48,001 nucleotides of DNA from Chromera velia (GCA_018398765.1 JAHBMJ010000419.1:1-48001); one strand, 5' to 3'; shown: positions 31,064-43,017, counted from the stretch's first letter. Numbers and translations: made by a program. The notes: generated from the sequence alone by a model not told the origin.

Positions 31064-33950
31064 TAAAGCCTCTCATATGCAATTTCTTCTTTTCTTTTTT
31101 CTATTCTAGTTTCTTCTCATTTATTGTCATTGCAAATTAGTCAACACTAATTAATTATTTCAAATTTAATTATTTATGCTTCCCTGATATTACAAATTAT
31201 TGATGTAGGAGACCGTAACACATTCCCCCTTCTTATATGAGCGGTTCCACACGCTCATCTTTATTTTAATTCTATTTTTATTCCTAATTCCTACGCCGCT
31301 TTATCATATAGTATTACAAATACGTAACACATTCCCCCATACCTGCGTACAGGTATACTAAGATATATAAGGCCTGCTTATTACGACTTTGAAGGTTCTC
31401 TTCCCTTCCCAAAGTCGCTCACTTACTTAAACGATATTAAATTAACTGTATTGAGCCTGTGGTGTGGCCAAACCACAGCTTCTCTATGAATAACTTATTC
31501 CTTTGGCCATGCAACCCAAAAGAGCCTTGTCTGTCTCTTCACCAAGACTTGTGTACCAAAGGAAAGAAAGTGTGACTCCGTCATCCTGCAAGCCCTCATG
31601 AATCTGATGAATCTTTATGTAAGGAGTCAGTCAATGGAAAAGAGGCACAAAAGAGCCCTTATGATGCCCTCCTTCTTTCCTTCATGCTTGTGCATGCATG
31701 CATGTGTACATTAGACGAGAGGGAGAGAAGATCGACCCTTCGATTCGTATTCGATCATTCAATGCATTTCTTTTCTTGTCTCTTTCATGCAGTCCGATTT
31801 GTTGTCTGTCTGGTCGACCAGAACAGGGGTCCAGCGCTCCCGCTTTTTCTCTGATTGGAACTACTCGTCATACCATTTATGCATGGGGGTCATTGTTTGC
31901 ATTGCTTTTTTTCTTATTTCATTTTGCCCGTTTGTTCACTCATTGACAATTGTGTATCTGTCCAATACAGCAGACCCTTGTTCATTCCTTCCGTAAGCGT
32001 TCTCATCAGTTCTTATACGTGATGCATATGTATGTCCGCATACACTGTGACAGAGAGAGAAGAACAGGGAGCAACTTGAGGGAAGTCTGTAAGAGACAGA
32101 CAGATAGAGGGAACATTAACGAAATCATTGTGTCATTGTTGTGTCATTATCTTGCATCTGATGCTTATACAACCAGACGCTCATGTATATGCATACATCC
32201 CGATCACTCATCCTCTTTTGGAACATATGAAGGACTCTCATTCAAGCGCATGGAAGAGTCACAGTGAGGAAAGGGAAAGAGAAGGCCGTAGAGATATACA
32301 GACATGCATGTTATTTGATGAACGTACATTTAAACACATTTAGTCTCTAATGCTTAATACTACAGTCAGACGCACATCGACGTACATTCATGCATTGGTG
32401 AAAGAAAAAGAGTTGACAAAAGGGGGGGCTAGAGCCGCAAGTCTTAGATTGAAAGATGAAAAGGAGAGAGACTCATGTACATGCTTCCGTTTTCCTGATT
32501 TTCTGTCCTCACAAACATCCGCAACCCCCATTGACCTCCTTATTCTTCTTGCACGCCCCCGGGCGAAGGACGATATCCATAACAGGGCCCCGTGTTACTG
32601 CGGGTTGCCCCATTATGAGTCCCCTTTCGCTCTGAGGCAGCTGTCCAGATGTTGTCCAGGAGCTTGGCAGAGGGGAAAGCCGGCAGAAGAAGACAGTAAA
32701 TTGAGACCTTCCTGTTCAGTTTCTCAACACTAAACCCGTCATTCCACCAAGAGTAATCCTTTGATTTCAGATGAGTAGAGAGGTCTCAAAGCAAAGTCTC
32801 AAGAGTTTCTAAATTGTCAAATATCATATCGACTGCTGGGGCGTCCACTCTGATCTCTTGACGGGCCTCCCGAAGTGGTCCGTCCTCTCGGACTAACTTC
32901 TTACCCGCCTGGGGGAATGCGGAGAAGGACATTTGGTTATTCATTATCTCATCTGACTCTTTGGTATTATATGGGTATGAGTACATGACCCTTCACAGAC
33001 TTTTGTAGAAGGAAGCAACAGATGTGAAGCCTTCAAACTTTTCTGGAGACGGCAGAGATGGAAAAATTTTCGTGAAATTTTGTTCTCACAGATATCCCTA
33101 CATACCCGCAGGCAAAATCTGTGTGTATACTTTGCGGATGCATGCGTGCATGGTCCCCCAGCCCCCTGGCCCCCCGGCCCACTGCACACCGGCCGCCTTA
33201 TCCTGATATCGTGAATACATCTGTTGAACTTCCGATTTGCTTCGCCTATATGTATTCCCAACTGTTTTTACTCATACATTATGTGGCTGTGTGCTCCGCT
33301 TCTTTACCCGTTCTTTTCATTCCGCAGCTTTACTTGATGAGACGGGTTTCCTATCGGTTTACTGGTTATGGACGGGCCCTCCCATAAGTCAGTAAGCCGC
33401 AGTACTTACTTACCTAGATATCACCTTTATCTTTCTACTTATTACATACATTTTTAAGCTGGTCTTGCTTTTCAGAGGAAGCTTGTTTGTGTATACGATA
33501 TGGCGTTTCTTCCTGTTAAGCTTCTTACAGACTCCTATACATTGTTGCCTTGAATTCTCCATGGAGACTACCTATGTGCACGCTTGGCCATTAATATATG
33601 TATACATATATTTGGGTCTATATCTACCACTTATTTGCCTCATCGTTTCATATAGCTGAAACTTCTATATGTATGTTCTTGTCTGGCCAGACTTCGACTT
33701 CCAACAGCGTGGCCTCAACGTCCCTCGCCAATGTGCTGCTTTATCTGAGTCAATCATCCCATGACATTGTGTGATCGATCACATTTCTTTGTTCATACAT
33801 TGCCATGCAGGCTTCCCCTAACATGACTTAAATGTCTACGTATTGAGGATCTCAGGTCAGCATGGTCTTGGAGATTTTCTCTGCTTTTCAGCGAGGCTAA
33901 GTTCTTCCAAGCCCTCGCACTCAGTTTCTTTTCCTGTTTGACTATCTTAG
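29534..33950. other. gene-poor AT-rich region
   Basis: No supported exon. The first few hundred bases should include the promoter of the PQ-loop gene. Positions 31018-31062 hold a CT microsatellite. The 16-mer CGTAACACATTCCCCC occurs at 31214-31229 and 31323-31338 in direct orientation. A minus-strand frame at 32786-32986 (VREDGPLREARQEIRVDAPA) looks protein-like but has no family or splice support. Confidence 0.4.
31214..31338 (+). repeat. direct 16-mer repeat, 109 bp apart
   Basis: CGTAACACATTCCCCC appears twice, exact. Such a pair can mark an LTR or insertion boundary, but no larger repeat was seen around it. Confidence 0.7.
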
Positions 33951-33952
33951 GA

Positions 33953-34530
33953 GGGATCAGAACCTCACACCTGTCTCATGGAAGCAAAACCTCACACTCA
34001 CTTCCGGAGCCCTCACACTCAGTTTTTCTTTTCGTTCTTGTTTGCCTTGTTCATGCTTTCATGCGTAATGCATGAGAGATCAGGACCTCACACTTGTCTC
34101 ATGGAAGCAAGACCTCACACTCACTTCTGGAGCTCTCACACTCAGTTTTCTTTTCGTTCTTGTTTGCTTTATTCATGCTTTTATGCGTAATGCATGAGAG
34201 ATTAGGACCTCACACCTATCTCATGGAAGCAAGACCTCACACTCACTTCCGGATCCCTCACACTCAGTTTTTTATTGCTTTTTGGCTGTCTTGTTCATGC
34301 TTTTATGTGCGATCGCGCATGATGCATGAGAGATCAGGACCTCATACTTGTCTTACGGAAGCAAGACCTCTCACTCGCTTCCAGAGCCCTCACACTCAGT
34401 TGTTCTTTTTGTGTTTACTCTTTTATGTTTTCACGTGTGATGCATGAGAGACCAGGACCTCACGCCTATCTCATAGAAGCAAGACCTCTCACTTGCTTCT
34501 CGAGCCCTCACACTCAGTTGTTCCTTTATG
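33953..34530. repeat. minisatellite, about 120-130 bp unit, five copies
   Basis: Each unit reads GATCAGGACCTCACACyT.TCTCATGGAAGCAA, then ACCTCACACTCACTTC, then GAGCCCTCACACTCAGTT, then a T-rich tail ending TTCATGCTTTTATGCGT. Copies start near 33955, 34078, 34200, 34334 and 34450. Some units stay open in one plus-strand frame, but this looks compositional. Confidence 0.9.
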
Positions 34531-34879
34531 TTTACTATTTGTCTTTTTTGTCAGAACAATCCTGTGGACGTGCCCATGTATGTGTAGATATATGTTTTTT
34601 GCCAGCCGAAATTTCGTTTTCTCTATCAATCTACTTGCCTCCCCCATTGTGCAATCCCCTCACTTTTTACGCTTTTCACTTGATTCTTCTGTCACTAACT
34701 TCCTTTCTGGCTGATTTCCAGGTTGACTACAAATTTATTCACACAAGAATAGCGTGACTGTAGGACCGAAACTTATGTGTACATCTGGCCCTCCATGTTG
34801 TTTGTATGTACAGAGTGAACCCGGACCTATACGTTCGGCGAGCATTGCAACGATCCGATGTAGACGGCTCGCTATTGCC

Positions 34880-35240
34880 AGTAAGAGGTTCTCAGTCACG
34901 CATACTAAGGCACAGATCTGATCACTCTTGCACCTTCAGGATGGGCTTGTGGAGGCCTGTATTTCATGTGTGAGATGGAGGAATGTGGCGGCTGATCCAA
35001 TGGAGACGGCATTCATGCGTATATGTGGAAACGATATAGAGACGTGACAAAACGATTCAACATAGACGGTCGGATAAGCTAAGCGGAAGGCCTCTACTCA
35101 AGTATTTTGAGGGGCATATCTGGTTAGTTTACTGCTTTCAAGATGGACGTGTGATAAGCAGTATTTCAGTAGTGAGGGCAGCTTTGTGTGGTACTAGAGA
35201 CGGCACTCGTTGGTGTAGAGACGGTGAAGTGTCATTCGAG
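34880..35240. repeat. diverged duplication, about 200 bp
   Basis: A block near 34925-35050 (TTCAGGATGG, GTATTTCA, GTGAG, GGAGACGGCA) is repeated near 35128-35235 (TTCAAGATGG, GTATTTCAG, GTGAG, AGAGACGGCA). It is old and partial. Confidence 0.5.
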
Positions 35241-35544
35241 ACGAAGAGTGATACAACTTTAAAAGGAAGAATCCCAACCTTCGTACGATCTGCAGGGAGA
35301 TTCCATGCTCCCAGCACTGCTTCCCCTTTGTTGTCTGATCAAATGAAAAGCAGTTGAAATGAAATGACTTCAAGTAGATTGAAAAAATGATACGCATGCA
35401 CAGAAAGCGGTGTCCGTCTCCTCACTTTTCTTCCCGTCTTCTCTTCCCCATCCACTACGTCTGGCTTCTTGTAGCCACTCATGTTTTTCTTCCACCCTTC
35501 TTTTATTCAACCCTGCCTTCATGTTCTTTCCTTTCTTGCAGGCC

Positions 35545-36015
35545 ATCACCAGTCCATCTTCGGATATGATCTTCCTCACTGTCTTCCCTTGATCGGGGCG
35601 TTCTCGAACTTCCTTAGCAATAAGCATCAGGCCGTCTACTCACTTAGGTGCGTCCTGTCTGCTACTTGCTCAGGGCGTTCGACCCGCTGTGCCTTGTCTT
35701 TTCAACATCGTTTTGCTTTTTCCTTCTTTTCATGCACAGACAGTTTGCTGTCTCTTTTCTCCCTAATCACTTGTTTATTGTTGCCTGTTTAGAAGGTGGT
35801 GGGTCCTCCGCTCACCTAGGCGTGTACCCACTGCCTTTCATGTAAGTTCTGACTGAGCTACATAACAGGAGAACAGCTTGGCTTTTCGAATTCCTTTTCA
35901 TGAATTGTGTTCTTTTTCTTCCATTTTCCTTCGCTCCTATGCATTTTCCCTACCCACTCCCGATTTCTGAGGTATAGAAAGTGGAAGTCCTTCGCTCACT
36001 TAGGCGTGGTCTTGT
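35545..36015. repeat. diverged tandem repeat, about 172-184 bp unit
   Basis: The block CTCACYTAGGyGTG occurs at 35639, 35811 and 35995. Each is preceded by a GG..GTCCTYCG-like stretch in copies 2 and 3 and followed by a pyrimidine-rich tail. No coding function is apparent. Confidence 0.6.
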
Positions 36016-37169
36016 GCTTCTTATAGAAGAAAACAGGCCCCTTCCCTTCCTTGTTCCTAATTACTTCGAGCACGATTTCATAGATATGCATGCAGTCACT
36101 CATGCAGCCCCTTCATTCCTTTCCATCACTTATGGCGATTTGCAGCTGCCAGTGGATTTGCCAACTTGACCGCAGAGGATAGTGAGCTGGCGTGGAGCAG
36201 ACAGGCATGGGCGATAGAAGGAAATAGCAGTATTTGTCCATGAAGTAAGCGAAAAGAAGAAAAAACAATCAGAAGAGAAAAAGGGAGAGAAACATGCCTA
36301 CGACCAATCAAAAGAAGGAGAAACATCAGCGACTGTAGAATGGTTGAGAGAGAGAAAGGTTTGAAGAAGAACAAGAGAGAGAGAGAGATCCACGCATGCC
36401 CCATCTGTCCCGTCACCTCTTTTCTTCCCCTTTGTTGGCTGATTCGCATTCATATGCATTATCCCCTCCGTTTATGCATTTCCTCATTGAACGGCATGTA
36501 CACTCAAAGTATTGCTGCCTTGTCTCTTGCTTCAGTCATTCATTTATTCGGTTGCTCATACCTCATATGTTCATTTATGCTCATGTATTTGAGTTTGGCG
36601 TAATCATGAAGACACTTCCGACAAGGCAGCATGGTTCTACTCTGCTCTGCTTCGCTTTGCTTGTTGCTGATGGCATGGATAGTTATGAACACGCTTACCC
36701 ACCGCATCATGCATCTGGCAATAGTCGACATTACTGATAGCCGTGACAGCTGGTTTACTGCTGCTCCTTTGACTGTTCCAATCAAGAATCAATTTACCCA
36801 GTGCATGCAAGGGAGACACGTCGGAGACTGAAAGCTCGTATGCAAAGACAAGTCACGTAGCAGTTTGATCCTATTATATAAACAAGAGAGGATACTGAAA
36901 AGAGAACGAGACGATCGAACAAAAAGAGATCAATTGCTAAAGAGAGTGAATGATGAAGAGCCAGAAAAAAAAAACTGCACAGTGTATTCCCAATCCTTCT
37001 GCTGAGCCCCCTTCCTTTGTCGCAGAAATGCCTCTTACCTCCCCCTTCCATTTTCATATGCTGTCTTGCTGCTTCGTTTGCCTTTCACACTCCCTTCCAC
37101 CATTTTCTTTGTATTGCAGATTCACTGTGCCTGCTCACGTACTGGCATGTTTTCATTCCCTGTCCTGTG
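36016..37169. other. no supported gene; flank of gypsy 3' end
   Basis: No exon supported. This is where the 3' LTR of the minus-strand gypsy element should lie. A purine-rich tract (minus strand GGAAGGGGGAGG near 37040) could be a polypurine tract, but I could not match a copy of this region upstream of gag, so no LTR is called. Confidence 0.35.
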
Positions 37170-37748
37170 CTACTTGCGTTTGTCTTCTATTCGTCTCCTC
37201 TGTTGCTGGTGGAATTGCTTGACCAGGTCAGGGCATGAGCAGTTGTTCTCATGACACCACAGTAACTCTGGTTGGGCATATCTGACAAATTTGAGGAGAA
37301 ACCAAGTGTTTCCTCTTCTGTCTGTCTTTTTTTTGCACACTCGCTCTACTTCGTATTCTTCTCCTTCCTTAATTTGTTCTTCTCCGACTTCTTCACCTAC
37401 CTCCAATTCAGCCTGCCTTGACAGTCCAGCTGCCATGGCCCCGTCTATAGCAGCTGGCTGTTCTTCCTCCCCCTTCTTCTTTCCTCCTTCCACTCCTCCC
37501 AGGGGGTGGGAGGAAGAGGCTGAAGAGCTAGTTGAAGCGGACGACGCAAGAAGTTCCCTTTCAAGCACTTGTACTTGTTCCTGCCCCTGCTTTGTTGCCT
37601 TCTCTACCATTTCGTCACTCGTTTTGAGGTTCCGACTATAGTAGGGTTTCACCCGTCGTCTGCTCACTACCTTCAGTTTCTGTACCCCTGGTCTCTTGAG
37701 CACCAGAGTCGAGTTCAATCTCACTTGCTCAATCCGGTAAGGCCCTTC
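37170..37748 (-). pseudogene. pol: gypsy C-terminal region with chromodomain
   Basis: It continues the pol frame after the TAG at 37749. GPYRIEQV matches the end of the integrase C-terminal domain. A charged, Ser-rich linker follows, then a chromodomain at about 37358-37197: EYEVERVCKKK, FLLKFVRY, then LLWCHENNCSCPDLVKQF. In chromoviruses this domain directs integration to modified histones. The usual KW of the LVKW block is KF here. The final stop is TAG 37170. Confidence 0.8.
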
Positions 37749-39677
37749 CTACTTGGGTGCTAGCTTCTCGCTAACCCCCTTGTGTGAATCAATTCTCAGC
37801 CATACATACTGTTTCTCCTTGTACTCAAATGGCTCATGCGGTCCTCTTTTCCCTTTTTTCTGCTGCTGCCTCTGCAGGATCCTCCTCATCTTGGCTTCAG
37901 CCGCTTCCTGCCAGAACTGCTGCTGCAACCTAGATTCTTTCCGGACCGCCTCCAGGAGGTTGACATAATCCTCTGCCAGGACCCCAGGTTGGTCCTTACT
38001 CAGGTTAGTCAATAGGCGGGTGGGTTTGTTTGGGGAACGACCAAAAAGACAGAAGAAGGGGGACATTCCGAGACCCTCATGCGTTTGTGTGTTTAAAATG
38101 TATTGGGCAAAGGGACAGTATAACGGCCAGTCCCGCTGGTGTTTCTGGATGTAGGCTGATAGAATTTCCTTCAGCCGTCTGTGGAACCGTTCAAGCCGGG
38201 CATTCGTTTGGGGGTTGTATGCAGTGGAGACTATACGGTGGATGTTGCATAAATCACAGATCGCCTGAATGATTAGATCAAGGAAGTTACTTCTCTGGTT
38301 ACTCAACAATTTTAAAGGTGCTCCCCACCTTAAAATGATTCTCTTAACGAGAGCCCTGGCAACCGTTGGGGCCTTTGCATCTGTGAGTGCTACTATTTCC
38401 GTCCATCGACTTGTGCAGTCCATCGCAGTGATGATCCACTTGAACCGTCTGCCCTCTATCTGATTGGACAGAACAAGTAGCCCCACCAGATCGACTGCAA
38501 ACCTCTGGAGCGGTTCGGTGAGTGGTTCTTGGATCACAAATGTGTCTCTGTTTGCTTTCTGCTTCCTCTTTTGGCATGTCTTCCAGGTCTTTACGAACCT
38601 TTTTATGTCAGCAAACATGTTCTCCCAGTAAAGGTCAACCGTAAGGTCTCTGATCATCTTCTGTATCCCTGCATGCCCAGCAACTAAGCAGGTATGGTAG
38701 TTGCTGAGTGCCTCTTCCTGCAGTGTTTTTGGTACGACGGGCAAGAATCGAGTCCCTCTCTTGTGCCTTGACGCTGGGGGCAGCATTTGCAGAAAGAGGC
38801 CTCTGTCCAGCGTATACATGCTGGACTGTACACGCAGTTGGGAATCTACTACCCGATCCCCTCCCTCTTCCTTTCCTTTTTCAGCTAGACACTTAATGAT
38901 CGGTTTCAGTGCTGGGTCTTTTTCTTGCTGCTCTATAAATTCCTTCCTTTCCCAAACATTGTAGAGGGTCTGTTCAGCAGGGAGGGCGGTGACGGGGGCG
39001 ACTACGATTTCGTTTTTGGTATCGGAATCGGGGCGGACAGGAGGCCACCCTTCATGTACGAACGGTTCTCTGGTCAGTCCGTCCGCATCCAGGTAACTTC
39101 TTCCGGGGCGGTGCTCGACTATATAGTTGTATATGCTCAGCTTTAAACTCCACCTGTGTAGCCGGGCATTGGTATTCTTGAAGGAGTCTAGGTAGACAAG
39201 GGCTTTGTGGTCTGTAACCACTTTGAACAAAGCCCCATACAGATACTCTCGGTAGTGATGCACCCCCCAAACGATAGCATACGCTTCAATCTCTGAGATG
39301 GACCATCGAGCTTCAACGGTGGTCAATCGGCGGCTCGTATATGAAATCACCCTTACCTCCCCTTCCCTGTCTTCCTGCAATAGAATGGCTGCTACTGCAG
39401 TCAAACTTGCATCTCTGCGGAGGATAAACCGTTTTGTGAAGTTGGGATAGACAAAGACATCTGCAGAGATCAGTGCTTGTTTGAGTGCTGTGAATGCTTC
39501 CTCTTGCGGTGCCTGCCACATGAAGGGGGTTCCCTTCCATGTCAAGTCCAGCAGCGGGGCAGCTGTGCCACTCAAGTTAAACTTTGGGACAAAGCACCGG
39601 TAGTATCCACACACACCCATGAAGCTTTTTACCTCCTTTGCATTTTTAGGAGCCCTTGCTTCTGTGATGGCTTTCAC
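37749..39677 (-). pseudogene. pol: gypsy RNase H and integrase
   Basis: A 642-codon open stretch. RNase H (residues about 85-205) keeps its acidic residues (RRDAS, SEIEAY, VTDHKAL, DADGLTR). The integrase HHCC finger is YHTCLVAGH ... KTWKTCQ, with Trp in place of the first Cys. The catalytic core has AVDLVGLL, then LLSNQRSNF, then LERFHR, 35 residues beyond the second position. Spacing is canonical, but the second catalytic Asp is Asn (codon 38298-38300) and the following Gly is Arg, both G-to-A. The last codon is TAG 37749-37751, placed before the GPYRI motif of the C-terminal domain. Confidence 0.88.
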
Positions 39678-41063
39678 TTTGTCTTTACAGGGACGCAGGC
39701 CTTCCGGGGAGACCTGAAAATTTAATCCGAGATACCGGATTGATGACTAGCCAAATCGGCATTTTTCAAACACCAGTCTGGCGTTCGCCCCACTCAGTCT
39801 CTCTAACACTTTCCTCAAGTCGGCTAAGTGCTTTAGCCAGCTCTTGCTACTGCATAAGATGTTATCAACATATATGTGTGCGCAGGGAAGGTCGCCAATA
39901 AGGCGGTCAATGGTTCTTTGGAACTCTGGGGGGCTGATGGAGAGACCCATAGGGAGTCTCTTATGTTGGAACTATCCCCACTTCATACAGAAGGCAAGTT
40001 TTGGTCGGTCTCGAATGCGCACTACTAACTGAAAGAAAGCGGACGGAAGGTTTAGGAGCGAGAAAATCTTTTTGTTTTTTAGGGAAGCCAGTATTTTCTT
40101 GATGTCTCCTAAAGGCCAGTGGTCTCGTGCTATGACTTTGTTGAGGGCTCGAAAATTTACTGTGAGCCTGAGCTTCCCAGAAAACTTCCGCACAAGGCAG
40201 ACGGGTGCCCCCCAGGGGGAGCGAGCAGGCTCAATAATGTCTTACTTGATGAGCTGATCTATAAGCTCCTTTACTTCCCCCTCTAACGTATATGGGATTG
40301 GCCATGGCCAAACATAAATCGGCTTTACGTCTCCCGTGTCGATCTGTATTTCGGGCCCTCTAATTTTTCCGATATCTGTGGGTGTAGGGGCAAGGCAAGT
40401 GAATTCTTGCAGGAGGTCCCACAACTCGATCTTTTGCTCTGGTGTGAGGTCTTCACTCTTCCACAGGGCCTCTTCAATGCTCTGGATGGCTTTTTCTGTT
40501 TGTGCAGATGTAGTTAGCTGTGAGGGAGCTGGGTTTGTTCTGTCAGGGTCTTCATCTACTTCTGTGACTAAGGCGGATATGCCAGGAAGGTCAGGTTGCA
40601 CACTTCTGAGCTCTTCGAGGCTATCGAAACGAGATCGTTTTAAGGGTCTTGCCTCAAAAGGCTCTACCCTTGTTCGTTTTTCTCCTTCTAAATCTGGCAA
40701 AGATGCACATACCGAAACAACAGCCGTAAGCATGAGAGGTTTTACCATACATTCATATGCAGAGCAGTTGCAGGGCGCCACTCGAACAAAGCGATTCACA
40801 ATTTGCGACACGGCTTCATGTACTTCCACTCCCATAGGTAGCTGTTCCCCCTGGGAGCTTGTCAATGGAGACACGCACACCGTGGTCCCATTAGGCATTG
40901 GAGTGCCTTCTGGGATTCTGACATCCAGGTAAGAAAGACAATAGGAAGGGAGTTTTTTTGGAAAAGAGAGAGAGATGAAGAAGAGAAGAAAGCCTTTTTC
41001 CTTTTTCAGCACAGTCATTGGGGTTAAAAAGACAGAAAGAGGGGGAAGCGAGCCTGGTATAAA
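39678..41063 (-). pseudogene. pol: gypsy reverse transcriptase, catalytic Asp lost
   Basis: The RT fingers and palm are recognisable: SPWGAPVCLV, FRALNKV, LPMGLSISPPEFQR, YVDN and RYLGLN. The frame is the same as protease, broken by TAA 40242, TAG 39972 and TAG 39747; at all three places family members usually have Gln. Three conserved Asp are now Asn: the position before the FRALN motif, the motif A Asp (LNL, codon 40050-40052), and the second Asp of YVDD (YVDN, codon 39861-39863). Each is GAY to AAY. The enzyme cannot be active. Confidence 0.85.
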
Positions 41064-41738
41064 TTAAATTCCTGATTCTTTGAGATACAAGCAGTCTGGC
41101 TTAAACCCCACTCCTTCTGTGTGAGAACAACAAAAATCCATGCCCAAAATGCAAGCATGTCTGGTATTCCTTATCATGTAGAATGTCTGCTTTCTTGCTT
41201 TATCCATAAAAACATGCAAAGTGATCATTCCAACATTCTCTAGGGATTCCCCTCCTTCTCTTTTCAGCCTTATTAGCGATGGATAGGTGCGATAGGATCC
41301 CCTATGCATTGCATTCAGTCTCTCCAGGACCTCCTCCCCCATAGTTGAAACATCACTGCCGGTATCGATCAATGCAGGGATCATGAACGTCTTTTCCAGG
41401 TTAATACACATACTCATCCTCATGACTGTGGGTTGGAAATTGATGTGAGCAACCAAAGCTTCTCCCCCTGGCTCGGTTGGGGCTGACAGAGGCGCCCGAC
41501 TCTGCCCTTTCAAGGCAGGCGTATCAGTGTTTTTGCTCTGGTGTCGCATCTGCTGCTGGGGCCATCTTTGGAGGCGGTAAGGCCTGCATAGCAGGCCTGT
41601 CAGTAACCATTGGAGGGGGCAGCGATACAGAGTTCTCCACGGCTTCCTTTGGTTGGAATGCCTGCCGAGGAGGACTTCCTTGGGGAGGTGGGGGAGGCCG
41701 CCAAGGCCCTGGCCTGAAACGTTGGTTAGGGGGACCAT
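41064..41738 (-). pseudogene. pol: gypsy protease
   Basis: Retropepsin with active-site ALIDTGSDVSTM and the later ILGMDF motif, both intact. The frame is +1 relative to gag in the overlap 41738-41524. This fits +1 programmed frameshifting as in yeast Ty3, although a simple indel cannot be excluded. It ends at TAA 41064-41066, after which the same frame continues into the RT region. Confidence 0.8.
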
Positions 41739-42312
41739 CGTGGAGAGTAAATCTCCCTATTGGAGGCCCCTTCCAGGGTCGCTTTCTGTTTGGCCCGTTA
41801 CTAAGCCTTGGTTGGGGAAAATCAAAGGCCCTCTGTTGAGGGTCTGGGAAGTCCTGTCTGGGGGGTAGAGCTCTAAACGCTGGGAGTCCCCAGCTAGGTG
41901 CAGCCCTATCCCTCCTAGGGCCATAAGGGCCCGGCCTCATGTGGGAAGGTCTTCCATCAATTCGACTCAACGATAGCCGGGAGGGGCAGACTACTTTGAT
42001 ATGTCCGGCTTGCTTGCAAAAATTACAAATTATCGAAACCGGAATGGGGCAGCCATCTGCAGTGTGGGCATGGGTCCCTGCACACTGGTCGCACCGGGTC
42101 TGTTCGGAGAGTGTCAGAGCTGCGCTGCTCACCATCCTCCAAACCATTTCTTCTGTCATGGGCGGTGCTGACGGCATCTGTGTGGCATTCCTATTTAGTG
42201 GGGAGTCCTCCTCCTCCCCTTCTATCGCCGGAATCTTGAGCCTCTTCACAGGTCTGTCACCCTCTCTAATCGCCAGAGCCTCACGATTCTTCCGTTTCTT
42301 AACCACATCCTC
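41524..42312 (-). pseudogene. gag: gypsy gag, nucleocapsid zinc-knuckle part
   Basis: It continues the capsid frame. CNFCKQAGHIKVVC is a canonical CX2CX4HX4C knuckle, preceded by a variant CDQCAGTHAHTADGC. A basic KKRKNR stretch and a Pro/Arg/Gly-rich tail follow the nucleic-acid-binding pattern. It overlaps the protease frame, which is +1 relative to it. Confidence 0.8.
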
Positions 42313-43017
42313 CTACTTCCTCAAGTTCACTTGCAGCTCTTCAAATATTTCATACGTGCGACTTTCTATTTGAATGCGAATCTGATCATCTTCTATGCCT
42401 TCAATGAAGGTGGCTAAGGCAGTGGGGTTGTCTGTGCTCTGATTCGCAGTAGAACACTGCTCCTCAAAGCGGGTAACGTATTCAGAGGAAGTCTCTCCAA
42501 AATTTTGGGTCATCTGAAGGAGGGTTCTCTTTTTCCGTTCTGCCTCCCGCTCGTGAATACCGTATCTGGCTAAGAACATCTCTTTAAGCTGCGTGTAAGT
42601 CGTGCACTCCTCCAACCGCTCAGATGGCTGCATTTCATACCACTGCTTTGTAGGCCCAGCGAGGGCTGTCGGAAGATAAATGTCCCTGAGGTTCTCGAAA
42701 GTCCACCCCAACCTGTCGTTCAACTTCTTTAACGAGTTCCAAAAGCTTTTCGCTTTCATTTTGTGAAAGAAAATGACGCTTCCGTTCTTGGTCAGATTTG
42801 CGGAAGGTGAATTCCGGTCCCAGCCTTTCCATTCGTCCCTTCGCCCCGAGCCAGAGAAAGGAGCGACGCGCACGCGGTGGCCCATCCACACGGGGTGGCG
42901 GGGCGCCTGCGACAGAGGTGTGCATGTTGTGAGTTCTATGGTATGGCCTGCATGCACTTTGGCATAAGAAATATACCCAAGGCACTCAACGTAGTGGTGT
43001 GTGCTCTGGGCCTTCAT
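42313..43017 (-). pseudogene. gag: gypsy gag, capsid part
   Basis: The ATG at 43017 is followed by a helical retrotransposon-gag domain containing AGPTKQWYEM, FLARYGIHERE and EYVTRFEEQC, in the usual order. TAG at 42313-42315 ends the frame, but the same frame continues without interruption into the zinc-knuckle part. The stop is therefore a point mutation or a readthrough site, not the true end. Confidence 0.8.

Larger units (their letters stand above)
37170..43017 (-). mobile_element. Ty3/gypsy chromovirus-type retrotransposon, inactivated
   Basis: Gene order on the minus strand is gag capsid, CCHC zinc knuckle, protease, reverse transcriptase, RNase H, integrase, chromodomain: the classical chromodomain Ty3/gypsy layout. 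From protease to chromodomain everything lies in a single frame without indels, but five stops interrupt it (TAA 41064, TAA 40242, TAG 39972, TAG 39747, TAG 37749). A sixth, TAG 42313, separates capsid from zinc knuckle. LTRs and primer-binding site were not identified. Its 5' end faces a plus-strand gag-like ORF. Confidence 0.9.

Noticed and set aside
33953-34530. CRISPR-like array
   Set aside because: Contiguous 120-130 bp tandem units with no repeat/spacer structure, in eukaryotic DNA.
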